Below are positions 8,809 through 18,607 of a stretch of 45,952 bases of DNA, one piece after another (the first letter of the stretch is position 1; every line of letters begins with the position of its first letter). The stretch covers positions 1-45,952 of the forward strand of contig NZ_CVSB01000063.1 in assembly GCF_001179845.1 (NCBI RefSeq), given 5' to 3'. A model generated the notes under the pieces. The model saw only the letters and a list, made by a program, of their open reading frames with translations. It was not told where the DNA came from and did not search any database. This DNA is from Candidatus Pelagibacter communis. GTDB taxonomy: Bacteria > Pseudomonadota > Alphaproteobacteria > Pelagibacterales > Pelagibacteraceae. Made by a program: the position numbers and the translations under genes.

Positions 8809-10251
8809 ATGGACAACAGACAAAAAGAAATAAATAATTTAAAAGACTATAAATATGGTTTTTCAACGGATATAGAAAATATTCAAGCTCCAAAAGGTTT
8901 GAATGAAGATGTTATTAAATTTATTTCAAATATAAAAAAAGAACCTGCATGGATGCTTGAATTCAGACTCAAAGCTTTTGAGAGATTTAAGGTATTAAAA
9001 GAACCGGATTGGCAGAAACCTAAATTTCCAAAAATTGATTATCAAGATTTATATTATTACTCTGCTCCTAAAAGCATGAAAGATAAGCCAAAAAGTTTAG
9101 ATGAACTGGATCCTAAACTTTTAGAAACTTATAAAAAACTTGGAATTCCTTTGCAAGAGCAAGCGAGATTAAATGGAATAGCTGTTGATGCTGTATTTGA
9201 TTCAGTTTCTGTAGCTACTACCTTTAAAGATGAATTAACTAAACAAGGAATAATATTTTGCCCTATATCAGAGGCAATTCAAAATCACCCTGAATTAGTC
9301 AAAAAATATTTAGGATCTGTAATTCCAACAAGTGATCATTTTTTTGCAACATTAAATTCAGCAGTTTTTACAGATGGTTCATTTGTATACATTCCAGAAG
9401 GTGTTAGATGTCCAATGGAACTATCAACTTATTTTAGAATTAATGCATCTAATACAGGTCAATTTGAAAGAACTTTAATTATTGCAGATAAAGGAAGTTA
9501 TGTAAGTTACTTAGAAGGATGTACAGCTCCAATGAGAGATGAAAATCAATTACATGCTGCTAATGTAGAACTAATTGCACTTGATGATGCGGAAATAAAA
9601 TATTCAACTGTTCAAAATTGGTATCCAGGTGATCAAGATGGCAAAGGTGGAATTTATAATTTTGTAACAAAAAGAGGTTTATGCAAGGGAAAAAATTCAA
9701 AAATTTCATGGACACAAGTTGAAACAGGTTCTGCAATTACCTGGAAGTATCCTAGTTGTATTCTTAAAGGAGATAACTCTGTTGGCGAGTTCTATTCAAT
9801 AGCTATTACTAACAATCATCAAAAAGCAGATACAGGTACTAAAATGATCCATCTAGGTAAAAATACTAAAAGTAAAATAATTTCTAAAGGAATATCAGCA
9901 GGTAGTTCAGATATGACATATAGAGGTTTAGTTGATATTTCATCAAAAGCTAAAAATTCAACTAATTATACTCAGTGCGACTCTTTATTAATGGGTAACA
10001 GATGTGGAGCTCACACTGTTCCTTATATAAAAAATAAAAATTCTGAGTCCAATATTGCTCATGAGGCAACCACATCCAAGATTAGTGAAGAGCAGCTACA
10101 TTATTGTCAACAAAGAGGATTAAATCCAGAGGAAGCTGTTGGCTTAATTGTTAACGGTTTTTGTAAGGAAGTATTGCAACAATTACCTATGGAATTTGCT
10201 GTAGAAGCGCAAAAACTTGTAGGTATCAGTCTGGAAGGAAGTGTTGGTTAA
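8809..10251 (+). CDS. sufB: Fe-S cluster assembly scaffold subunit SufB
   Basis: Core scaffold of the SufBC2D complex on which nascent Fe-S clusters are built. The 480-residue protein carries the conserved SufB core: [19 protein letters not shown], the EGCTAP segment, and the C-terminal part with [19 protein letters not shown] and [15 protein letters not shown], including the Cys and acid/His residues that form the cluster site with SufD. It lies one base after the iscR stop, so translation is probably coupled. Confidence 0.97.
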   Translation: MDNRQKEINNLKDYKYGFSTDIENIQAPKGLNEDVIKFISNIKKEPAWMLEFRLKAFERFKVLKEPDWQKPKFPKIDYQDLYYYSAPKSMKDKPKSLDELDPKLLETYKKLGIPLQEQARLNGIAVDAVFDSVSVATTFKDELTKQGIIFCPISEAIQNHPELVKKYLGSVIPTSDHFFATLNSAVFTDGSFVYIPEGVRCPMELSTYFRINASNTGQFERTLIIADKGSYVSYLEGCTAPMRDENQLHAANVELIALDDAEIKYSTVQNWYPGDQDGKGGIYNFVTKRGLCKGKNSKISWTQVETGSAITWKYPSCILKGDNSVGEFYSIAITNNHQKADTGTKMIHLGKNTKSKIISKGISAGSSDMTYRGLVDISSKAKNSTNYTQCDSLLMGNRCGAHTVPYIKNKNSESNIAHEATTSKISEEQLHYCQQRGLNPEEAVGLIVNGFCKEVLQQLPMEFAVEAQKLVGISLEGSVG

Positions 10252-10252
10252 T

Positions 10253-10987
10253 ATGCTTAAAATAAACAATTTAAATGCAACCATCGATAAAAAGTCTATT
10301 TTAAACGGACTATCCTTAAATATAAATCCCGGTGAGGTTCATGCAATTATGGGCCCTAATGGATCTGGAAAAAGTACTTTGTCCAATATTTTATCAGGAA
10401 AAAAGGGATATGAAGTTTCCGGGGAAGTTCTTTTTGAAGAAAAAGATTTATTTGAACTTGAAACAGAGGAAAGAGCACACAAGGGTATATTTTTAGCTTT
10501 TCAATATCCTTTAGAAATTCCAGGTGTAAATACAAATATATTTTTAAAAACTTCTTTAAATGCTGTTAGAAAAGCTAGGGGTGAGAAAGAGCTCGATGCT
10601 ATTGAGTTTCTAAAATTGGTAAAAGAAAAGTCTAAAGAATTAAAATTTGATGAGGAAAAATTAAACAGACAATTAAATGTTGGTTTTTCTGGAGGTGAAA
10701 AAAAGAAAAATGAAATTTTACAGATGTCGTTGCTAGCTCCAAAACTTTCAATCCTAGATGAGACTGATTCTGGTTTAGATATTGATGCTTTAAAAATTGT
10801 TGCAGATGGAGTTAATACATTAAGAGATAAAAATAATTCATTTCTAATTATTACACACTACCAAAGATTACTTGATTATATAAAACCTGACTTTGTTCAT
10901 GTTTTGATGAATGGAAAAATTGTAAAATCTGGTGGTCCAGATTTAGCACTAGAGTTAGAAAAAAAAGGATATGAAAATTTTAATTAA
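10253..10987 (+). CDS. sufC: SUF system ATPase SufC
   Basis: ABC-type ATPase that drives conformational change of SufB-SufD during cluster assembly; it is soluble, not a transporter. Walker A is GPNGSGKST, the signature is SGGEKKKNE and Walker B is LSILDETDSGLD, with the typical SufC H-loop TH. ATG at 10253 is chosen, giving 244 residues: a GGAAGG-rich ribosome site ends about ten bases upstream inside the sufB end. The in-frame GTG at 10241 would place that ribosome site directly against the start and adds four residues not expected in the family. Confidence 0.95.
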   Translation: MLKINNLNATIDKKSILNGLSLNINPGEVHAIMGPNGSGKSTLSNILSGKKGYEVSGEVLFEEKDLFELETEERAHKGIFLAFQYPLEIPGVNTNIFLKTSLNAVRKARGEKELDAIEFLKLVKEKSKELKFDEEKLNRQLNVGFSGGEKKKNEILQMSLLAPKLSILDETDSGLDIDALKIVADGVNTLRDKNNSFLIITHYQRLLDYIKPDFVHVLMNGKIVKSGGPDLALELEKKGYENFN

Positions 10988-12235
10988 ATGAAAGAACAAT
11001 TACAAAAAGATTTTGATAATAGTATAAAAAATTTAAGTTTATCTCAAAAAGATATGGAAATAAAAAAATTTTGTTTAGATAATTTTATAGACAAAGGTTT
11101 TCCAAATAAAAAAGAAGAAGATTGGAAATTTTCAGATCTTAATCAAATAATAAAAAATAATATTGGAGAACTTAGTTTTTATAATGATCAAGCTTCTACT
11201 AATAAAGTTGATACCTCTGTATTTGTAGATGGATTAGAGCACAATAAAATAGTTTTTATAAATGGTAGAATTGAAAAAATTGATTTTGAATATGAAAAAA
11301 AAGATCAAATAGAAATAATTGGTCAATCAGAAACTATAAATGAATTTAAAAATAGCAATTCATTATCTGACTTAAATAATGCCTTTACTAATAAATGTTT
11401 TAAAATATTGGTAAAAAAAGGTTATCAGTTAGCAAAACCTCTTATTATCTATCATACAACAAATTCAAAAATTTGGTCTAAAAACATTAATTTACGACTT
11501 AATTTTGAACTAGATAAAGATAGTTCATTAAGATTAATCGATTTGTTTAATGATACATCTGAAAAGAATTTTTTAAATATATTTTATAACTTTGAATTAA
11601 AAGAAAATGCAGTTTTAAAAAATTATAAAGTAGATAAATTTGAGAATAAAAACATTAAATATTCTTTTAACAATATTGATCAAGATAAGAACAGTATTTC
11701 TGAAACATTTATTTTATCCTCTGGATCAAATTTTTCTAAAAATGAGATAAATTGTAATTTAAATGGAGTTTATGCATCAGCTTTTGTAAATGGTGTTTTT
11801 TCATTGAATAATGATAAACATCACGAAATCAGATCAATTATAAATCATCTAACTGAAAATACAAAAAGTTATCAACTAATTAAAAGTGTTTTAGATGAAA
11901 GTTCTAAAGCAGTTTATCAAGGAAAAATATTTGTAAATTCGGACGCCCAGAAAACTGATGGATATCAATTAAGTAAAGCAATATTACTGAATAAAGAGTC
12001 AGAGTTTAATGCCAAGCCTGAATTAGAAATTTATGCTGATGACGTTAAATGTTCGCATGGTTCAGCTTCAGGAAGTTTAAATGGAGATTCTATATTTTAT
12101 TTAATGTCTAGAGGTTTGAGTTATCAGCAATCAAGAGAGCTATTAATCAATGGTTTTTTACTTGATGTTGTTGAAAAAATTACTGACCCAGAAATAAAAA
12201 ATTTAATAAAAAATATGATTGGAATTAAAGAATGA
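10988..12235 (+). CDS. sufD: Fe-S cluster assembly protein SufD
   Basis: Paralogue of SufB and third component of SufBC2D, needed for iron acquisition. The N-terminal half is divergent and Lys/Asn-rich. The C-terminal half shows the conserved beta-helix with HHEIRSIINHLTENTKSYQ, AVYQGKIFV and the end motif KCSHGSASG followed by FYLMSRGLS. It has 415 residues, normal for SufD. It starts immediately after the sufC stop and overlaps sufS by 4 bases (ATGA). Confidence 0.95.
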   Translation: MKEQLQKDFDNSIKNLSLSQKDMEIKKFCLDNFIDKGFPNKKEEDWKFSDLNQIIKNNIGELSFYNDQASTNKVDTSVFVDGLEHNKIVFINGRIEKIDFEYEKKDQIEIIGQSETINEFKNSNSLSDLNNAFTNKCFKILVKKGYQLAKPLIIYHTTNSKIWSKNINLRLNFELDKDSSLRLIDLFNDTSEKNFLNIFYNFELKENAVLKNYKVDKFENKNIKYSFNNIDQDKNSISETFILSSGSNFSKNEINCNLNGVYASAFVNGVFSLNNDKHHEIRSIINHLTENTKSYQLIKSVLDESSKAVYQGKIFVNSDAQKTDGYQLSKAILLNKESEFNAKPELEIYADDVKCSHGSASGSLNGDSIFYLMSRGLSYQQSRELLINGFLLDVVEKITDPEIKNLIKNMIGIKE

Positions 12236-13449
12236 ATATTGATCAGATAAAAAAAGAATTTCCAATTTTTGATGAAAAAATCCAAAATAATGATCTAGTT
12301 TATTTAGATAGTGCGAATTCATCTCAAAAACCCAAGATAGTTGTGGATAGAATTAATGAATTTTATACCAAACAATTTTCAAATGTTGGTAGAAGTGTTC
12401 ATTATCTTGCTGTTGCAGCTACTAATTTGTATGAAAATACAAGAACATCTGTTCAAAAATATATTAACGCTAAAGATAAAAATGAAATTGTCTTTACAAA
12501 AGGTGCTACCGAAGCATTAAATTTAGTTGCTAATACATTGGGTCAAAGCTACTTACAGGAAGGTGATGAAGTATTAATTACAGAGCTAGAACATCATTCA
12601 AATTATGTACCATGGCATTTCTTAAGGAAATCAAAAAATATAAAAATTAATTTTGCTGAAATAAATGAAGAGGGTGAAATCACCCTTGAGGAAATAGAAA
12701 AAAAAATAACTCCAAAAACAAAATTAATTTCTATTACTCATCTGTCGAATGTAACAGGTGCAATTTTACCCGTAAAAGAAATTACCCAGCTTGCACATTC
12801 AAAAGGAATAATTGTTGTAGTCGATGGATGTCAGGGAGCGCCACATTTAAAATTAGATATGCAAGATTTAGATTGTGATTTCTATGCAATTTCATGTCAC
12901 AAAATGTATGGACCTACAGGTTTGGGAGTTCTTTACGGTAAGAAAAAATGGTTAGAAGAATTACCTCCATATCAAGGTGGTGGAGGAATGATAAATGAAG
13001 TTAAAAAAGATAGGATTTCCTATGGTGAATTGCCAAACAAATACGAGGCAGGAACTATGGCCACAGCACAAGTAATTGCTTTTGACCAATCAATAAAATT
13101 TTTAGAAAGCATTGGCATAGAAAATGTTATGAAACATGAAGCAGATCTAGTTGAATATGGACAAGAGTTATTACAAAAAAATAACTCAGTTAAACTTATT
13201 GGAAATCCAAAAAATAAAGGAGGGGTTTTATCATTCACTATAGAAGGAGTTCATCCTCATGATATTGCAACCATCTTGGATGAAGACGGGGTTGCAATAA
13301 GAGCAGGACATCATTGTTGTCAAATTCTTCATGACAAATTAAATATCCCAGCTAGTGCTAGAGCATCAGTTGGTATTTATAATACAAAAGAAGATTTAGA
13401 TCAGCTAAACCAGTCAATAAATAACTGTAAAAAAATATTTAATTTATAA
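12232..13449 (+). CDS. sufS: Cysteine desulfurase SufS (group II)
   Basis: PLP enzyme that removes sulfur from cysteine as an enzyme persulfide for cluster assembly. The PLP lysine lies in SCHKMYGPTG. The active-site Cys is in RAGHHCCQ (about residue 362), on the short loop typical of group II enzymes that need a sulfur acceptor. That acceptor is probably the SufU-like protein encoded next, since no sufE is seen. It has 405 residues. Start and stop both overlap neighbours. Confidence 0.96.
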   Translation: MNIDQIKKEFPIFDEKIQNNDLVYLDSANSSQKPKIVVDRINEFYTKQFSNVGRSVHYLAVAATNLYENTRTSVQKYINAKDKNEIVFTKGATEALNLVANTLGQSYLQEGDEVLITELEHHSNYVPWHFLRKSKNIKINFAEINEEGEITLEEIEKKITPKTKLISITHLSNVTGAILPVKEITQLAHSKGIIVVVDGCQGAPHLKLDMQDLDCDFYAISCHKMYGPTGLGVLYGKKKWLEELPPYQGGGGMINEVKKDRISYGELPNKYEAGTMATAQVIAFDQSIKFLESIGIENVMKHEADLVEYGQELLQKNNSVKLIGNPKNKGGVLSFTIEGVHPHDIATILDEDGVAIRAGHHCCQILHDKLNIPASARASVGIYNTKEDLDQLNQSINNCKKIFNL

Positions 13450-13913
13450 TGAATTTAAAAGAGTTATATCAAGAAATTATATTAGAACACGGTAAGAATC
13501 CTAGAAATCTTAGAAAGACAGAAGGTTTTAATAAAGACGCCAAAGGTAATAATCCTCTTTGTGGTGATAATGTTCATGTTTACTTAAAACTAAATGGACA
13601 AAAAATTGTAGAAGATGCATCCTTCGAAGGGAGTGGTTGTGCGATTTCAATGGCTTCAGCCTCTATAATGACAGATTTAATTAAAGGAAAAAATGAGCAT
13701 GAGGCTAAAGAGATAGTTGAGGATTTTTTGGGCATGATTAAGGAAAATCCTGAATTAAAATCTGAGTATTTGAGTGAAGATGAAAAAACTAAACTAATGT
13801 GTTTATCTGGTGTTAAGCAATATCCAATGAGAGTTAAATGTGCAACTTTATCTTGGCATACAATGGTTTCCGCTTTTGATGAAAAAACAGAAGAAGTAAA
13901 AACAGAGAATTAA
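13449..13913 (+). CDS. sufU: SufU-type sulfur acceptor / IscU-like protein
   Basis: Member of the IscU/NifU-N family in its SUF-linked form. Three conserved Cys (about 38 in NPLCGDN, 64 in GSGCAIS, 131 in RVKCATLSW) match SufU, which uses a zinc site to accept persulfide from SufS. The long insert between Cys64 and Cys131 and the RVKCATL ending favour SufU over scaffold IscU, which has the LPPVK motif; that motif is absent here. It shares one base with sufS (TAATG). Confidence 0.9.
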   Translation: MNLKELYQEIILEHGKNPRNLRKTEGFNKDAKGNNPLCGDNVHVYLKLNGQKIVEDASFEGSGCAISMASASIMTDLIKGKNEHEAKEIVEDFLGMIKENPELKSEYLSEDEKTKLMCLSGVKQYPMRVKCATLSWHTMVSAFDEKTEEVKTEN

Positions 13914-13916
13914 ATT

Positions 13917-14216
13917 ATGACAAAAAAAGATGAAATAATTGAGGAAATAAGAAAAATTTATGACCCCGAGTTACCTGTAAATATCTACGAATTAGGTTTG
14001 ATTTATGATATTAAAGTAAAAGATGAAAAGTTTGCTATTATCAAAATGACACTAACAACTCCAAACTGTCCAGTTGCGGAAAGTTTACCAAAAGAAGTTA
14101 AAGAGGGCGCAATGCAAGTTGAAGGTATAGAGGATGTAGATCTTGAATTAGTTTGGGATCCTCCCTGGAATAAAGATATGATGTCAGAGGCAGCAAAATT
14201 GGAATTGAATTTGTAA
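13917..14216 (+). CDS. sufT: SUF system protein SufT (DUF59/MIP18 family)
   Basis: Small 99-residue DUF59 protein involved in Fe-S maturation. The conserved DPELPVNIYELGLIYDI motif, the Cys in TTPNCPVAE, and the ending WDPPWNKDMMS are the SufT hallmarks. It is carried in the suf operon three bases after sufU and abuts sufA (TAATG overlap). The exact biochemical step of SufT is not settled in general; a role in carrier or target maturation is inferred from the family. Confidence 0.92.
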   Translation: MTKKDEIIEEIRKIYDPELPVNIYELGLIYDIKVKDEKFAIIKMTLTTPNCPVAESLPKEVKEGAMQVEGIEDVDLELVWDPPWNKDMMSEAAKLELNL

Positions 14217-14551
14217 TGAACCCAATAATTAAATTAAGTGATAACGCAGCTTTAAGAATAAAAGAGATAATGTCTAATGCTGAAAAAGATTCTATTGGTG
14301 TTAGAGTATCAGTGAAATCTGGTGGTTGTGCAGGGATGTCTTATGTAATGGAGTATACAAAAGAGTTAAATCCTAACGATGAAGTTATTGAGGATAAGGG
14401 TGTGAAAGTATTCGTAGATTCAGCTGCTATTATGTATCTTCTTGGCACTGAAATGGATTACAAAAAGGAAGAATTGTCCTCGTCATTTGTGTTTAATAAT
14501 CCTAATGAAACTGAGCGTTGTGGCTGCGGAGAGTCCTTTAAAATATCATAA
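14216..14551 (+). CDS. sufA: A-type Fe-S carrier protein (SufA/ErpA-like)
   Basis: A-type carrier that receives clusters from SufBCD and delivers them to target enzymes. The three ligand Cys are visible: Cys38 in GGCAGMSY and the CGCG pair (102 and 104) in ERCGCGESF. It has 111 residues, standard for the family. It is the last recognised suf gene; the call between SufA, IscA and ErpA rests mainly on operon position. Confidence 0.92.
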   Translation: MNPIIKLSDNAALRIKEIMSNAEKDSIGVRVSVKSGGCAGMSYVMEYTKELNPNDEVIEDKGVKVFVDSAAIMYLLGTEMDYKKEELSSSFVFNNPNETERCGCGESFKIS

Positions 14552-14617
14552 GTTGTATTATCCCACTAATTGCATATCTGTATTGCATTATATGCATATC
14601 TAGTATATAGATTCTTT

Positions 14618-14788
14618 ATGAACAAATTTGAGTTTAAAAATCTTGTTAAAAACTTAAAAGACTCTTTAAAGGAGAAAACATTCTTTAAAGAACTACGTAA
14701 AGAAGTTGAAACTGGTGCGAACGGCACACAAGATTACGTAGTTAAAAAAGGTGTTAACAAAGATACAATTGCAACCACTAGACAGTAA
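14618..14788 (+). CDS. Small unknown protein, 56 residues
   Basis: I do not recognise this protein. It is highly charged, with an amphipathic Lys/Phe-rich first half (FEFKNLVKNLKDSLKEK) and a polar end (VKKGVNKDTIATTRQ). ATG 14618 is chosen over the longer in-frame ATG at 14570, whose extension (HICIALYAYLVYRFF) reads like translated promoter DNA. The 66-base gap after sufA has a TTGCAT...TATATA promoter-like pair and repeated GCATAT elements, so it may have its own promoter. No clear ribosome site is seen. It ends nine bases before the converging glnA stop. Confidence 0.5.
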   Translation: MNKFEFKNLVKNLKDSLKEKTFFKELRKEVETGANGTQDYVVKKGVNKDTIATTRQ

Positions 14789-14797
14789 TAAAGTTTA

Positions 14798-16204
14798 TTA
14801 GCTACTGTAATACATCTCAAACTCTACAGGATGAGGTGCATGTTCAAATTTGTGTATTTCTTCAAACTTCAGAGCAATATAAGCATCAATCTGATCGTCA
14901 GTAAAGACACCTCCCTGAGTTAAAAACTCTCTGTCTTTATCTAAACTTTCCATTGCTTCTCTTAAAGAACCACAAACTGTTGGAATGGCTTTAACTTCTT
15001 CAGGTGGTAATTCATATAAATCTTTATCAAAAGATTCACCTGGATGAATTTTATTTTTAATTCCATCAATTCCAGCCATTAACATAGCTGCGAAAGTTAA
15101 ATATGGGTTTCCTGCAGCATCTGGAAATCTAATTTCACATCTAGCACCTTTTTTGCTTAATGTAATCGGTATTCTACAAGATGCAGATCTGTTTCTTGCT
15201 GAATATGCAAGAAGAACTGGTGCTTCAAAACCAGGTATTAATCTTTTGTAGCTGTTTGTTGTAGAGTTAGCAAAGGCATTAATTGCTTTAGCATGTTTAA
15301 GAATTCCACCAATATAATGCAAAGCAGTTTCACTCAAACCAGCATAAGCGTCTCCTGAAAATACCGGAGTATCACCTTTCCAAATAGATTGGTGAATGTG
15401 CATACCTGAACCATTATCACCAGCAACTGGTTTTGGCATAAAAGTTGCAGTTTTTCCAAATGAATGTGTAACCATTTGAACAACATATTTATATAATTGC
15501 ACGTTATCAGCTTGGTTTACTAAAGTTCCAAAATACATTCCAAGCTCGTGCTGACTAGGAGCAACTTCATGGTGATGTTTTTCAACTTTAATACCAACTT
15601 CTTTCAAATTTTTAAGATACTCACCACGCATGTCTTGTTCACTATCAACTGGTGGTACTGGGAAATATCCTCCTTTAATTTGAGGTCTATGACCCATATT
15701 TCCATTTTCATATTCTTTACCTGAATTGTAAGGACCTTCTTTACTATCTAATTTAAATCCACACTCATTCATATCATTTTTGATTCTTACATCATCAAAA
15801 ACAAAAAATTCTGGCTCAGGTCCAAAAAAAGCTTTATCACCTATACCTGAAGCTTTTAAATATTCTTCAGCTTTTTTAGCAACACCTCTTGGATCTCTTT
15901 CATAAGGATCTTTTTTAATTGCATCTAGAATGTCACAAAACAAAACCACAGTATTATGAGACGTAAAAGGATCCATGAACATTCTTGCAGTATCAGGTTT
16001 TAAAATCATGTCAGACTCATTAATTGCTTTCCAACCTGCAATTGACGAACCATCAAAAAAGACACCTTCATTCAACATATCTTCATCAACTATTGAAGCA
16101 TCCATTGTTAAGTGTTGAAGTTTTCCTCTTGGATCAGTGAATCTTAGATCCACAAATTCTGCTTCTTTTTCTTTGATAAATTTTAATACGTTTGCTGCAC
16201 TCAT
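14798..16204 (-). CDS. glnA: Glutamine synthetase type I
   Basis: ATP-dependent ammonia assimilation into glutamine; class I-beta dodecamer of 468-residue subunits. Visible are the metal/glutamate site [11 protein letters not shown], the [12 protein letters not shown] segment, the ATP motif [16 protein letters not shown], and the adenylylation site: Tyr397 in [10 protein letters not shown], exactly the E. coli numbering. Covalent control by an adenylyltransferase is therefore likely. A good ribosome site (GGAGA) precedes the ATG. The 137-base leader shared with the divergent YbaK-like gene has a TTGC...GCAA inverted pair, but I found no sigma-54 box or known riboswitch there. Confidence 0.97.
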   Translation of the reverse strand: MSAANVLKFIKEKEAEFVDLRFTDPRGKLQHLTMDASIVDEDMLNEGVFFDGSSIAGWKAINESDMILKPDTARMFMDPFTSHNTVVLFCDILDAIKKDPYERDPRGVAKKAEEYLKASGIGDKAFFGPEPEFFVFDDVRIKNDMNECGFKLDSKEGPYNSGKEYENGNMGHRPQIKGGYFPVPPVDSEQDMRGEYLKNLKEVGIKVEKHHHEVAPSQHELGMYFGTLVNQADNVQLYKYVVQMVTHSFGKTATFMPKPVAGDNGSGMHIHQSIWKGDTPVFSGDAYAGLSETALHYIGGILKHAKAINAFANSTTNSYKRLIPGFEAPVLLAYSARNRSASCRIPITLSKKGARCEIRFPDAAGNPYLTFAAMLMAGIDGIKNKIHPGESFDKDLYELPPEEVKAIPTVCGSLREAMESLDKDREFLTQGGVFTDDQIDAYIALKFEEIHKFEHAPHPVEFEMYYSS

Positions 16205-16341
16205 TTTGTCTCCTATGTAATTTTGTTTGGCCTAATTAGCAAAAAAATACCTAAAAATATTGCTTATTTAATAAATAACACCTATGCAATTTTCACATAA
16301 GTAGTGTAATTAGTCACTAAAATAATAAATATATTTAACTT

Positions 16342-16824
16342 GTGAATTCAATATTAAATAAAGAGCCGGTTTTAAGAGCAGAAAAATCACTAAAACAATT
16401 TAACCCAGATCTTAAAGTGATTGTTTTAGAGCAAACTGCCAGAACAGCTAACGATGCAGCTACAGCTTTAGGTTGCAAAGTAGGAGCCATTGTCAAAAGC
16501 TTACTTTTTAAAGCAGGGGATAGTTATGTTTTATGTTTAGTTTCTGGAGATAAGAGGTGTTCATTAAATAAATTAAAAAAAATTTTAGATGAAAAAGATG
16601 TTTCAATGGCGAACCCAGAGGATGTTAAAAAAATTACTGGATATACAATTGGTGGAGTATCTCCAACAGGACATTTAACAAAAATAAAAATTTTTATTGA
16701 TGAAACTTTAAATAGATTTTCTTCTATTTTTGCAGCCGCAGGTCATCCTAATGCTATTTTCGAAATAAATTTTGAAAATTTGATTGCATTAACTTCTGGT
16801 GAGATAAAAGAGATAACAGAATGA
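16342..16824 (+). CDS. YbaK/ProX-type aminoacyl-tRNA deacylase
   Basis: Protein of 160 residues of the YbaK/EbsC family, which hydrolyses mischarged aminoacyl-tRNAs in trans. Conserved features: the early lysine in GCKVGAIVKSLLFK, GDKRCSLNKLKK, and the loop ITGYTIGGVSPTGH followed by an FAAAGHPNAIF end. The start is GTG, since no upstream in-frame ATG exists and the protein begins at the expected point. Which amino acid it edits cannot be told. It overlaps the EamA gene by 4 bases. Confidence 0.85.
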   Translation: MNSILNKEPVLRAEKSLKQFNPDLKVIVLEQTARTANDAATALGCKVGAIVKSLLFKAGDSYVLCLVSGDKRCSLNKLKKILDEKDVSMANPEDVKKITGYTIGGVSPTGHLTKIKIFIDETLNRFSSIFAAAGHPNAIFEINFENLIALTSGEIKEITE

Positions 16825-17708
16825 GACAACCAAAATTAATTGATTATTTTTTATTAACAATATTGTCTCTTATATGGGCTTCTGCGTTTTTTAATATAAA
16901 AATAGCAACTTATTCTTTTGGTCCAGTTACAATTGCTTTCCTGAGGGTATTTTTTGGAGCAATTCCAGTTTTACTATTGTGTTATTTTAAAAATATTAAA
17001 GTTGAAGCTTTTTCTAAAGATTGGCATTGGTTTGCAATGATAGGGTTTATTAATTTAGTAGCTCCATTTTTCTTAATTGCTTATGGAGTTAAATCAGTTC
17101 AAAGTAACTTGGCAGCTATATTGATGTCAACTACTCCTTTAAGCTCCACAGTGCTAGCTCATTTTTATACAAAAAATGAAAAATTTAATTTAGTAAAAAC
17201 TATTGGAATTTTAATTGGGTTTTCTGGAATAGTTTTTTTATTTTCTGACAATCTCTTAATAGATGAAAATAATTTTGTTTCAGCTTTATTAATATTACTT
17301 GGATCAACCTGTTATGTTATAGGCGGAGTATTAACATTAAAAATAAGTAAGAAAAAAAATGAAAATGTAACTGGATCTATTTTAATTTGGGCAATAATTA
17401 TTTTGTTACCATTAACATTTTTAATTGAACAACCATTTGAAACTATGCCAAGAACAGATTCTTTGATATCGGCTATTTATTTAGGAATTGTTCCTACAGG
17501 TATTGCTTGGTTGTTACGTTTTAGAATTTTGACTACAAACGGACTAATTTTTCAATCTCAAGTTTCTTATTTGATACCAATTTTTGGAACTATTTTAGGT
17601 TACATATTTTTAAAAGAATTAATAACATTAAAAGTTTTAGTATCTTTAGTTGCTGTTTGTATAGGTATTTACTTTGTTAAAAGAGGTGGAAACAAACAAA
17701 CTATTTAA
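16821..17708 (+). CDS. EamA-family (DMT superfamily) transporter
   Basis: Inner-membrane protein of 295 residues with about ten hydrophobic helices arranged as two EamA repeats; the first repeat opens with LSLIWASAFFNIKIA and the second ends with the conserved LIPIFGTILGYIFLKE. The family exports amino acids or other metabolites, but the substrate cannot be read from sequence. It starts inside the end of the YbaK-like gene (ATGA) and overlaps the converging methyltransferase by 8 bases. Confidence 0.85.
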   Translation: MRQPKLIDYFLLTILSLIWASAFFNIKIATYSFGPVTIAFLRVFFGAIPVLLLCYFKNIKVEAFSKDWHWFAMIGFINLVAPFFLIAYGVKSVQSNLAAILMSTTPLSSTVLAHFYTKNEKFNLVKTIGILIGFSGIVFLFSDNLLIDENNFVSALLILLGSTCYVIGGVLTLKISKKKNENVTGSILIWAIIILLPLTFLIEQPFETMPRTDSLISAIYLGIVPTGIAWLLRFRILTTNGLIFQSQVSYLIPIFGTILGYIFLKELITLKVLVSLVAVCIGIYFVKRGGNKQTI

Positions 17709-18603
17709 TTTTTGCCATTGCTTCTATATGTGATGGTCTAGTTTCACAACAACCACCAATAATAGTTGCCCCATGTTCTTTAAACTTCTTTGCAATTTCC
17801 TGAATTTTTTCTGGTGTAAAATCTTCACGGTGACCTAAAAACTCATTGGGATTTCCTTTTGTTTTTAAATAATTAGCTGTATACCCATTTTTTGGCTTAG
17901 TGGTTTTAAAGCCATTTAATTTAAATCCAAAAGGAACATTTAATTTTTTTAATTCCTCTAAATTTAATTCATAATTTTCTGGGGAAACACACGACAACAT
18001 TACACCTAAAAGATTATCATCAAGTATATTTTTAATTTCTGAAATTTTTTCACCACTAGGTAACTTTGTTCCCTCAGAAATATGGATCCCAACTAAATAA
18101 GGCTTATTCAATTCTTTGATTGCTTCGATACCACATTTAAATTCTTTAATGCTGCTCCAAACATCAAAGTAATAAAAATCTACATATTCATTTAATAATC
18201 TAGCCTGTTCATTAAAGTCTTTAGTGATTTCAGCCTCACTTCTTCTATCCTCTTCATAAGTTAAATGTTGAGGAGGCAAACCCCCGGCAATCTTAATATT
18301 AGGGAAATCTTTTTTTACATTTACAGCAATTTCACCAGCTTTTTTATTAAGGTATTCAAATTTGTCCTCGATATTATTGTCTCTCAGCCTCTTTCTTCTA
18401 GTTGTGAAAGTAGTTGTAACGATTACCTCAGCTCCTGCTTTTACAAAATCCTTATGAGTGTCTTCTAAAAGCTTGTGGTAATCAGAGTTTAATATTGCGT
18501 TCGCACTCCACAAAGTTCCATTTGGTTTCATGCCACGAGCTAAAAGTTCTTGTCCCATTCCACCATCTAATATTCTTGTTTCTTTAAAAAAATTAATATT
18601 CAT
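17701..18603 (-). CDS. mmuM: Homocysteine S-methyltransferase family protein
   Basis: Zn-dependent methyltransferase of about 300 residues that makes methionine from homocysteine with a small methyl donor such as S-methylmethionine, betaine or a dimethylsulfonio compound; the donor is not determined. The barrel opens with ILDGGMGQELLARG, and Zn ligands are in LSCVSPEN and the terminal GGCC of IIGGCCETRPSHI. It lacks the cobalamin and folate domains of MetH. The leader carries two SAM aptamer-like elements, supporting a role in methionine/SAM supply. GAGGA lies four bases before the ATG. MmuM is the nearest named homologue type; the symbol is tentative. Confidence 0.85.
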   Translation of the reverse strand: MNINFFKETRILDGGMGQELLARGMKPNGTLWSANAILNSDYHKLLEDTHKDFVKAGAEVIVTTTFTTRRKRLRDNNIEDKFEYLNKKAGEIAVNVKKDFPNIKIAGGLPPQHLTYEEDRRSEAEITKDFNEQARLLNEYVDFYYFDVWSSIKEFKCGIEAIKELNKPYLVGIHISEGTKLPSGEKISEIKNILDDNLLGVMLSCVSPENYELNLEELKKLNVPFGFKLNGFKTTKPKNGYTANYLKTKGNPNEFLGHREDFTPEKIQEIAKKFKEHGATIIGGCCETRPSHIEAMAKIK

Positions 18604-18607
18604 TTTG

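Noticed and set aside
13449..13913. Scaffold IscU of an ISC system
   Set aside because: It lacks the LPPVK chaperone motif, has the SufU-type RVKCATL ending, and no hscA, hscB or fdx genes are near.
14570..14617. Upstream extension of the small gene after sufA
   Set aside because: The extra 16 residues translate the promoter-like repeats and give an implausible hydrophobic start without a ribosome site.
16205..16341. Glutamine riboswitch or sigma-54 promoter upstream of glnA
   Set aside because: I found no glnA-motif core, no TGGCAC-N5-TTGC box; only a loose TTGC/GCAA pair.
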